A stretch of DNA of 21,770 bases from assembly GCA_947462115.1 (NCBI GenBank), contig CANHON010000020.1, forward strand, positions 1 to 21,770. Direction: 5' to 3'. The notes below the pieces were generated by a model, which was not told the DNA's origin, did no database searches, and saw only the letters and a program-made list of their open reading frames with translations. The DNA is from Deltaproteobacteria bacterium (GTDB taxonomy: Bacteria; Myxococcota_A; UBA796; UBA2385). Positions 16,391-21,770 of the stretch are shown piece by piece (the first letter of the stretch is position 1; every line of letters starts with the position of its first letter). A program made the position numbers and the translations under genes.

Positions 16391-18007
16391 ATGACCCGAG
16401 GCGTGATGACCCCAGGCCCCAGGACCCTCGTCGGGTGGCTGTGGCTGTTGGCAGGAGCGGCCTCCGCGGCCGAGCCCCCCTCGCCCAAGCTGGAGCCGCC
16501 CGTGGCGCAGCCGGAGGCCGAGCCGCCCCCGCCGCCCGCGGCGACGCCCCCAGCGCCGCCCCCGCCGCCGCCGCGCCCGCCGCTGACCGGCCGAGGAGCT
16601 GCCAAAGAGATCAAAGGGTTGACGGCCCTGCTGCGCGAAGCCCACCCCCGCCTCGACGCCTACGAGCCCAAGGGCGCCTTGGAGCGCCGCGCGCGCCGGA
16701 TCGCCCGAGAGCTCCGGCGCACCCGCGCACCCACCCAGCTCCGCTATGGCCAGGCGCTCCACGGGCTGCTGGCCCCGATCGGCGACGCGCACATCGCGGT
16801 CTCTTTGCCGATCTACGGCGACAAGCAGGTCGAGCTGCAGCTCCTGCCGCTGTTCATCGTCGAGGTCGCCGAAGGGGTGGCCATCGACGCCGGGCCCCCC
16901 GGCCTGCCGGCAGGCGCGCTGCTCCTCGCCATCGACGACCAGCCCATCGGTCCGCTCATCGACCGGCTCAGCGCCCTGGCCCTGGTCGACGGCCGCGACC
17001 CGGCGGCGGCGCGCTTCGACGTCGCGCGCGACCTGCCCCGCTACTACGCGCTGGAGTTCGGCATGAAGGAGCGCTACCGCCTGCGCTACCTCCACGAGGG
17101 CGCCGAGGTCGAGGTCGAGGTGCCCGCGGGCGGCCGCGAGGACGTGGCGCCGCTGCGCGCCCGCCGCTTGTCTGCGGCCTGGAGCGCGCCCCAGGGCCCG
17201 CCGCCGCCGCGCCCCGCGCTCTACCAGAACAGCGATGAGATCGACGTGATCGCCGTTCACAGCATGGGCGCCCAAGACCTCGCCGCTTGGCAGACCGCCG
17301 CCTACCTCGCCCTCGCCGAGGTTGACCCGGCCGCGCCCCTTTTGCTCGACCTGCGGGGCAACCCCGGCGGCATGCGCCCCAACGCCAACGCCTTCCTCGA
17401 CCCGCTGGTGCCCGGCCCGCCCACCCCCGAGTGGAAGTGGATGCGCGGGCGGGTGCAGCGCGACCCCGTCGCCAAGCACGGGGCGCTGCTGTGGCCGGCC
17501 GGCTCCCCCAACGAGCGGCTGCAGGGCGGCCCCTTCGAGAAGGACGGCGAAGGCTGGCGTTTTGAGGGCGATCCGATGCTCCCCCGCGAGGACGCCGGCG
17601 CGCCGGAGCACCCCGGACCGGTCCTGCTCCTGGTCGATGCGGGCACCGGCAGCGCCGCCAACGGCCTCGCGCTCGCGCTCAAGGTGGCGCGGCCCGAGGT
17701 CCGCCTCGTCGGCCACAGCCTGGGCGGGGCCTGCGACCGCCACAACGGCGAGCTCCCCGCGCTGTTCGTCGGCGACAATAGCGGCGTGGCCGTCATTTTC
17801 AGCTTGATCGAGGCCGAGCACGTCCGCCCCGACACCTGCACCCCCGGGCGAGGCCTTCAGCCCGACGTGCCGGTCGCCCCGACCCTGATCCAGCTCATGT
17901 CCGGCCGAGATCCGTGGATGGAGGCGGCCAAAGCCGAGGTCGATCGGCTGCTGCTCGCCGCGCCGCACCCCACCGCCCCGCCGCCCACCGAGCCGCCCCG
18001 GGAATAG
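16391..18007 (+). CDS. Exported S41-family serine peptidase
   Basis: The protein is 538 residues. The ATG at 16391 has GGAGG (16382-16386) four bases upstream. A signal peptide (about 1-26, LWLLAGAASA) is followed by a Pro-rich linker to residue 65. A helical N-terminal domain has AHPRLDAY (85-91) and APIGDAHIAVSLP, both usual in S41 peptidases. A PDZ-like carboxylate-binding segment, GLPAGALLLAIDDQPI, is at 171-186. The protease core has LLLDLRGNPGGM (317-328) and VDAGTGSAANG (415-425). Ser421 is the probable nucleophile, and GLQPDVPVAPT near the end is the usual S41 closing motif. The general-base lysine of CtpA-type enzymes is not obvious; VGHSLGGACDRH lies in its place, so a tricorn-like or degenerate tetrad is possible. 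It acts outside the cytoplasm. The DUF692 gene starts 23 bases later, so the genes are probably one operon. Confidence 0.88.
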   Translation: MTRGVMTPGPRTLVGWLWLLAGAASAAEPPSPKLEPPVAQPEAEPPPPPAATPPAPPPPPPRPPLTGRGAAKEIKGLTALLREAHPRLDAYEPKGALERRARRIARELRRTRAPTQLRYGQALHGLLAPIGDAHIAVSLPIYGDKQVELQLLPLFIVEVAEGVAIDAGPPGLPAGALLLAIDDQPIGPLIDRLSALALVDGRDPAAARFDVARDLPRYYALEFGMKERYRLRYLHEGAEVEVEVPAGGREDVAPLRARRLSAAWSAPQGPPPPRPALYQNSDEIDVIAVHSMGAQDLAAWQTAAYLALAEVDPAAPLLLDLRGNPGGMRPNANAFLDPLVPGPPTPEWKWMRGRVQRDPVAKHGALLWPAGSPNERLQGGPFEKDGEGWRFEGDPMLPREDAGAPEHPGPVLLLVDAGTGSAANGLALALKVARPEVRLVGHSLGGACDRHNGELPALFVGDNSGVAVIFSLIEAEHVRPDTCTPGRGLQPDVPVAPTLIQLMSGRDPWMEAAKAEVDRLLLAAPHPTAPPPTEPPRE

Positions 18008-18030
18008 GGGGCGCCGACTGAGGAGGGCCG

Positions 18031-18939
18031 ATGCCCCAAGACCCCCGCGCGCCCGCCGGCGACTTTTGGACCCGCGTGCGCGCCCTCCCCACGCTCGGCC
18101 TCGGCGTGAGCACCGAGTACGGCGCCGCCGCCGCCCCGGGCGCCCTCGACCCGCGCGCCCTTCGCTTGGCGCACGGCTGCGCCGACTTTCTCGAGGTGGG
18201 CGTCGAGCTCAGCCGCGGCCTCGACCCGGCGGCCTTGGCCTGGGCGGCCGAGGGCTGGCCCACGACCTACCACTTCCTCGACGTGAACCTCGATGACCCC
18301 GCCGATCTCGACGAGGGCTGGCTCAGCGGCCTGCGGGCGCTCACCGCCCAGCTCCGTCCGGCCTGGCTGTGCGGCGACGCCGGGCTGTGGCACTTTGGGC
18401 GGCGGGACAGGGGCCACATGCTGCTGCTGCCGCCGATCCTCATCCCCGAGGCCATCGCCCCGATGGCGGCGGGGCTCCGGGCCCTCCGCGCGGCCACCGG
18501 CCTCGAGGTGCTGCCCGAGAACCCGCCTGGGGCCGCTTTTGTCGGACCGATGCACCTGCTGGACTTCTTCGGGCAGCTGGCCGAGGCCGCCGACACCGGG
18601 CTGTTGATCGACTGCGCGCACCTGTGGATGTTCCAGCGGGCCCGCGGGCTGCACCCGCTCGAGGCCCTCGACCGCCTGCCGCTCGACCGGGTGATCGAGC
18701 TGCACATCGCCGGCGGCCGGCCGACCGAGCACGAGGGCCTCGACCTCATCGAGGACGACCACGGCATCGAGGTCCTGCCCGAGACCTGGCAGATCGCCGA
18801 GCACATTGCTGCGCGGGCGCCGAACCTCAAGGCGGTGATCATCGAGTGCGAGCGCAACTCCATCGAGGCCGCGCTGCCCCTCTACGCCGAGTGCCGGGCC
18901 CGCCTCGGCGCGCACCTGCCGCGCGCGGAGGCCCCATGA
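18031..18939 (+). CDS. DUF692/UPF0276-type TIM-barrel enzyme (multinuclear iron oxidase-like, MNIO)
   Basis: The protein is 302 residues. The ATG at 18031 has AGGAGG (18021-18026) four bases upstream. Family motifs run in order: GLGVSTEYG (23-31), FLEVGVE, YHFLDVNL (His81), WLCGDAGLWHF (112-122), LLLPPILIPEAI, EVLPENPPG (Glu163), GLLIDCAHLW (Asp194, His197), VIELHIAGG (His225), EDDHGIEVLPETW (Asp242, His244) and VIIECERN (Glu272). These match UPF0276/MbnB-like proteins, metal-dependent oxidative enzymes that modify peptide side chains in RiPP pathways. The histidine of the usual SDHL motif is replaced (GDAG), with His121 nearby. The protein lacks a signal peptide, so it is cytosolic. Its stop overlaps the start of the next gene, as is common for these enzymes and their partners. 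Substrate unknown. Confidence 0.88.
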   Translation: MPQDPRAPAGDFWTRVRALPTLGLGVSTEYGAAAAPGALDPRALRLAHGCADFLEVGVELSRGLDPAALAWAAEGWPTTYHFLDVNLDDPADLDEGWLSGLRALTAQLRPAWLCGDAGLWHFGRRDRGHMLLLPPILIPEAIAPMAAGLRALRAATGLEVLPENPPGAAFVGPMHLLDFFGQLAEAADTGLLIDCAHLWMFQRARGLHPLEALDRLPLDRVIELHIAGGRPTEHEGLDLIEDDHGIEVLPETWQIAEHIAARAPNLKAVIIECERNSIEAALPLYAECRARLGAHLPRAEAP

Positions 18940-19745
18940 GCCGACCGGCCGACCAAAGCAGCGCACCAGACGCCATTGTCGCGGCGGCCGGCGCCCGGGT
19001 GATGGCCCTGCACCGCTGGATCGTGCGCCTCACCATCGACCCTGCGCTCGTGGATGCGGTGCACAGCGGGGCGCCCATCGAGGGCCTCCAGGACGAGGAC
19101 CGGGCCCTGCTGCGGGCCGTCGATCCGCGGGCATGGGGCGTCGATGTGCACCGGCGGGCCCGCTTCGTCACGACCGTGCTCGAAGAGTGCCCGGTCATCG
19201 GCGCGCTGCTCGGCCCCGAGGCCATTGACGGCTGGATCGGCGGTCCTGGATTCGCGGCCGCCTTGGCGCCCGGGGGCTCGCTGTGCCTCGCGGCGGCCGA
19301 GGCCCTGGCCCCCGCCGCGGGCCCCCTCGGCGAGCTGGAGCGACGCCTCTGCGCTGCCCGGAGACCGGCGCCGCCTGTGGGGCGCGGGATCAGCCTAAAC
19401 AGCGGTGTCGACGCCTTTTTCGCCCCAGCCGGCACCTTGGCCGCCTTCGCCGCGGCGCGCGCGCGACTGGGTCCGGCGCCGCTGCGCACCCTCATCGAAG
19501 ACGGCCTGCGGCTGCGGGCGCCAGCGGTCGGCCCCGGCGAGGAGGCCTTGTTGATCTCGGCAGACGACCGAGGTCAGCCCGGCGTCTCCCACGGCAGCCC
19601 CGCCCTGGTGCGGCTGCTCGACGCCAGCCGAAGCCCGGCCCCCCGGGCCGCGGTGCTGTCGCGGGCGAGGAAGCTCGGCGCCGGCAGCGGGGCGGCGGAG
19701 CTCATCGACGCGCTGCTCGGGGAGGGCCTGCTCTGCGCGCGCTGA
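18936..19745 (+). CDS. Coupled partner protein of the DUF692 enzyme, unknown family
   Basis: The protein is 269 residues. The ATG at 18936 overlaps the DUF692 stop (ATGA) and has GGAGG (18927-18931) four bases upstream. It has no signal peptide and no membrane helix. The N-terminal half (about 12-95) is helical, with RWIVRLTIDPALVDAV, LQDEDRALLRAVDPRAWGVD and FVTTVLEECPVIGALLG. This looks like the short helical domains seen in DUF692-associated proteins. The middle is Ala-rich. The C-terminal 70 or so residues (ALLISADDRG, then a VRLLDAS helix, then AAELIDALLGEGLL) resemble a winged-helix module of the kind that binds leader peptides (RRE). Tight coupling points to a complex with the DUF692 enzyme, like other enzyme-partner pairs of this class. 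The family assignment is inference only. Confidence 0.8.
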   Translation: MSRPADQSSAPDAIVAAAGARVMALHRWIVRLTIDPALVDAVHSGAPIEGLQDEDRALLRAVDPRAWGVDVHRRARFVTTVLEECPVIGALLGPEAIDGWIGGPGFAAALAPGGSLCLAAAEALAPAAGPLGELERRLCAARRPAPPVGRGISLNSGVDAFFAPAGTLAAFAAARARLGPAPLRTLIEDGLRLRAPAVGPGEEALLISADDRGQPGVSHGSPALVRLLDASRSPAPRAAVLSRARKLGAGSGAAELIDALLGEGLLCAR

Positions 19746-19758
19746 ACGGACCGGCCGC

Positions 19759-20361
19759 TCAGAACTGGTACATCAGCTCCACCCCGGCCTGCGGGCGAAC
19801 CACGAGGGCCTGCGCGCGGGCCTCGGGGGCGTAGGTGTTGAAAATGAAGGCCTTGCCGGAGAAGCGCACGCCGATCTTGTCGTAGCGCAGCAGCAGATCT
19901 CCGCCGCCGAGCAGCGAGGCCTCCGACACGGTGAGGACCCCGCCGGTCGGGGCCTCCTGCGAGGAGTCGGCCGCCCAGACCACGCCGAAGCCGCCCCGGC
20001 CGATGAGGTCCCAGTTGAAGCCGTCGCCGTAGCGGTGGGGCACCCGAATGCCGGGCGCCACGTAGACGCCGTGCCGCAGCGAGTAGAAGGTCTTGGGATC
20101 GTCCTTTTGGGGATCGACCTGGATCCGCACCGGCTCATCGGCGCTCACAAACACGCCGGCGTCCACGTGGATCAGGCGGGTGAGGCGCGAGTCGAGCCCG
20201 GCCATGGCGCCGAAATTGGCGGTGCCATCGGCCGCCGAGACGCCGGCGTGGATGCGGTTAAGCGGGTCCATGGGCGCGCGCCCCGCGAGGCCCGTGGCTG
20301 GGGCCGCGAGCCCGGCCACCGCCAACAGCAGGGCCCATCCGGTCTGTACCGCCTTTCGCAT
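19759..20361 (-). CDS. Small exported protein, probable outer-membrane beta-barrel
   Basis: The protein is 200 residues. The ATG at 20361 has AGGAGG five bases upstream; a longer frame exists but lacks such a site. A signal peptide (about 1-26, WALLLAVAGLAAPATGLA) precedes alternating polar/hydrophobic strands such as LTRLIHVDAGVFVSA, HGVYVAPGIRVPHRYG, GRGGFGVVWAADS, LLRYDKIGVRFSGKAFIF and AGVELMYQF. The protein ends in Phe, the usual last residue of outer-membrane barrels. A small barrel of about eight strands is the simplest reading. No family name is assigned. It converges on the DUF692 partner gene 13 bases away and follows the ArsA-type gene in the same orientation after 145 bases, so it is probably transcribed separately. 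Confidence 0.82.
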   Translation of the reverse strand: MRKAVQTGWALLLAVAGLAAPATGLAGRAPMDPLNRIHAGVSAADGTANFGAMAGLDSRLTRLIHVDAGVFVSADEPVRIQVDPQKDDPKTFYSLRHGVYVAPGIRVPHRYGDGFNWDLIGRGGFGVVWAADSSQEAPTGGVLTVSEASLLGGGDLLLRYDKIGVRFSGKAFIFNTYAPEARAQALVVRPQAGVELMYQF

Positions 20362-20441
20362 CCTGTCCTCCTGCTCGGCAAGCGACCGCATCCGGGCCGG
20401 CTCCACCGAACGTCTCAACCCTATCCCACTGAACGGGCCAC

Positions 20442-20457
20442 GCGCTGCCTTCAGCGC
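20442..20457. other. Stem-loop upstream of the outer-membrane protein gene
   Basis: GCGCTG (20442-20447) and CAGCGC (20452-20457) form a perfect six-pair hairpin with a four-base loop. It lies in the 145-base gap between the ArsA-type gene and the outer-membrane protein gene. It may be part of a terminator pair with 20488-20505 or a leader structure. Confidence 0.35.
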
Positions 20458-20487
20458 TGCCCGATGGCGCCAAGCCGACCAGGGCGA

Positions 20488-20505
20488 GGCGGCTTCGGCG
20501 CCGCC
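20488..20505 (-). terminator. Possible GC-rich terminator after the ArsA-type gene
   Basis: GGCGGC and GCCGCC arms with a six-base loop begin one base after the TAA of the minus-strand ATPase gene. No U tract follows, so this is a weak intrinsic or Rho-assisted terminator at most. Confidence 0.35.
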
Positions 20506-20506
20506 C

Positions 20507-21658
20507 TTAGCCGGGCTGGGCACCGAGCAGCGCGGCGCCCACCGAAGACAACCCATTGAGATCATGGACCTCTTCGGGCATCCGAGGCACGCTCCACAAG
20601 GACTGGCCCCCGCGCATGTGACCGCGCACCTCGCGCACGAGCAGCTCTTCGTGCTCCGACAGCTCGCGCAGCCGCCGATGGGCCGCGCCCAGGCGGGCCA
20701 GCAGGCTTCGAGCGGTGGGGCCGGAGAGCTCCGACGCGCTCGCCGTCGCCACCGCGCCCAGCTCCGCCTCGGCCGAGACCTCGACCCCCCGCGCCACGTG
20801 CCGCTGGTTCACGATCACGCCGGGGTTGGGCATGCGCCGCTTCGCGAGCTCATCGAGGAAGAAGGCCGCGACCTCGAGCGAGGGCCCGTTGGGCGCGCAG
20901 ACGACCAAGAAGGCCGTGGCCGACTGGTCGAAGAACATGCGCTCGACCGCCTCTTGGCGCTCCCGGAAGCCGTCGTACAGATCCCGAAAATGGTTGAAGT
21001 ACTCCGAGAGATCGTCGAGGAACTCCGAGCCGAAGATGTGGCTCAGCAGCCGGAAGATCACGGCGCTCGTGCCCGACAGCAGCCGCCCGAAGACGCGCTC
21101 CTTGTCGTAGGGCTCAAGGAACCACTTCATCACGCGCCGATCGAGGAAGCGCGCCAGCCGACCCGGGGCCTCCAAGAAGTCGAGGGCGTTTTTGACCGGC
21201 GGCGTGTCGAGCACCACGAGGTCGTAGCGGCCGCCGATGACGACGTCGTGCAGCTTCTCGGTGGCCATGTAGTCCTGGCTGCCCGAGATGTTGTCGGCGG
21301 TCGCCCGGTAGATGCGGTTGTTGAGGATGGCCTCGCGGCGCACCTCGTCGGGGGCGATCTGCTGGATGAGGTCGTCGAAGGTCTTTTTGTTGTCGAGCAT
21401 CATCGCCCAGAGCTCGCCCTTGACCCCGGGCAAGCTGCTGAGATCAATCTGCAGCTCGTCATTCCCGAAGCGGGACAGCCCCAGCGAGTTGGCCAAGCGC
21501 CGCGCCGGGTCGATGGTGAGCACGAGCACCTTGCGACCAGCGACGGCGGCCTGGAGCGCGATCGCGGCGGCGGTGGTCGTCTTTCCGACGCCGCCCGAGC
21601 CCACGCAGACGACGAGCCGCTTGCCGTCGATCACCTCGGCTAGGTTGCGGGCGCTCAT
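20507..21658 (-). CDS. ArsA/GET3-type ATPase
   Basis: The protein is 383 residues. The ATG at 21658 overlaps the stop of the upstream gene (ATGA), with AAGGAG eight bases before it. The deviant Walker A GSGGVGKT (20-28 region), VLTIDPARRLANSLG after it, and LDTPPVKNALDFL (from Asp151) are the ArsA/GET3-type motifs in the expected order. The length is that of a single ATPase domain, unlike the fused two-domain ArsA of E. coli. Residues 160-270 are helical and charged, probably the substrate-facing subdomain. No arsR, arsB or arsC is near, so arsenite export is unsupported. In myxobacteria such ATPases often occur in pairs of unknown role; targeting or membrane-protein handling is possible. The upstream coupled gene would be the natural partner. 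Confidence 0.9.
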   Translation of the reverse strand: MSARNLAEVIDGKRLVVCVGSGGVGKTTTAAAIALQAAVAGRKVLVLTIDPARRLANSLGLSRFGNDELQIDLSSLPGVKGELWAMMLDNKKTFDDLIQQIAPDEVRREAILNNRIYRATADNISGSQDYMATEKLHDVVIGGRYDLVVLDTPPVKNALDFLEAPGRLARFLDRRVMKWFLEPYDKERVFGRLLSGTSAVIFRLLSHIFGSEFLDDLSEYFNHFRDLYDGFRERQEAVERMFFDQSATAFLVVCAPNGPSLEVAAFFLDELAKRRMPNPGVIVNQRHVARGVEVSAEAELGAVATASASELSGPTARSLLARLGAAHRRLRELSEHEELLVREVRGHMRGGQSLWSVPRMPEEVHDLNGLSSVGAALLGAQPG

Positions 21659-21770
21659 CGGCTCGACTCCTTGAGGGAGAGCCGCTGGAGCGCGGCCGTC
21701 ATCTGCTGCACCACCCGCTGCGGCCCGCCTGCGCCGCCGCCCAGCGCGCCCAAGCGGGCAAAGCTGACGA
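21655..21770 (-). CDS. 3' end of a gene coupled to the ArsA-type ATPase (5' end beyond the window)
   Basis: The frame is open from the window edge to TGA at 21655-21657 and encodes about 38 residues, with LGALGGGAGGPQRVVQQM followed by a basic amphipathic end (LQRLSLKESSR). The TGA overlaps the ATPase ATG as ATGA, which supports a real coupled gene. The fragment is too short to name. A second ArsA-type subunit is a guess from how these ATPases are often arranged. Confidence 0.6.
   Translation of the reverse strand, partial: VSFARLGALGGGAGGPQRVVQQMTAALQRLSLKESSR

Noticed and set aside
16343..17968. Minus-strand frame of 541 residues over the S41 gene
   Set aside because: It is antisense with an Arg/Gly/Val-rich composition. 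The plus-strand frame has a signal peptide and S41 motifs.
16281..18030. Search for a RiPP precursor peptide near the DUF692 gene
   Set aside because: The gaps at 16281-16390 and 18008-18030 hold no short frame with a ribosome-binding site and a Cys- or Asp-rich core, and the gap after 19745 is only 13 bases.
20093..21643. Plus-strand frame of 516 residues over the ArsA-type gene
   Set aside because: It is antisense to a protein with clear P-loop ATPase motifs, and its translation looks like scrambled low-complexity sequence.

Overview
This is a very GC-rich bacterial window; third codon positions are almost all G or C, so long spurious antisense frames are everywhere. The gene content suggests a myxobacterium-like Gram-negative (Myxococcota or a related deltaproteobacterial lineage): several lipoproteins and signal-peptide proteins with Ala/Pro-rich or Lys/Ala-rich linkers, large membrane glycosyltransferase-like proteins, an ArsA-type ATPase pair, a candidate outer-membrane protein, GGAGG ribosome-binding sites and frequent GTG/TTG starts. 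The placement is an inference from style, because there is no rRNA or other phylogenetic marker. I see no tRNA, rRNA, insertion sequence, phage gene or CRISPR array, and no stretch over 300 bases lacks a gene.

Layout. Positions 1-3439 (minus strand) hold two coupled multi-spanning membrane proteins, the second running off the left edge. A related membrane protein is transcribed divergently (3638-5479, plus). It converges on a minus-strand secreted protein with an N-terminal helical-repeat region and a very long glycine-zipper-rich region (5501-7765). Divergent from that are a CorA-type Mg2+ channel (7889-8974) and a uridine kinase (9024-9653). A hairpin lies between the kinase and a convergent Ig-like lipoprotein (9679-10431, minus). 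Next is a third member of the membrane-protein family (10571-12118, minus), divergent from a second lipoprotein (12303-13076). Then come an ABC-F ATPase (13193-14836), a four-helix membrane protein (14852-15262) and an overlapping DUF3817 membrane protein (15259-15567). A DsbA/FrnE-like thioredoxin-fold protein with a CxxA motif is on the minus strand (15588-16280).

The most interesting block is 16391-19745. It is a tight three-gene plus-strand run: an exported S41 peptidase, a DUF692/UPF0276-type (MNIO) TIM-barrel enzyme, and a translationally coupled 269-residue partner. DUF692 enzymes with coupled partners modify peptides in several RiPP pathways, so this could be a peptide- or protein-modifying system. 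However, I find no precursor peptide here, and the enzyme departs from the family at one expected metal-ligand position.

The right end (minus strand) has a small candidate outer-membrane protein (19759-20361), an ArsA/GET3-type ATPase (20507-21658) and the overlapping 3' end of an upstream gene (21655-21770).

A second theme is three paralogous polytopic membrane proteins (at 1-1445, 3638-5479 and 10571-12118) with the same loop motifs. Together with the GT-C-like protein at 1442-3439 they suggest lineage-specific expansion of lipid-linked-sugar or envelope-polymer enzymes.
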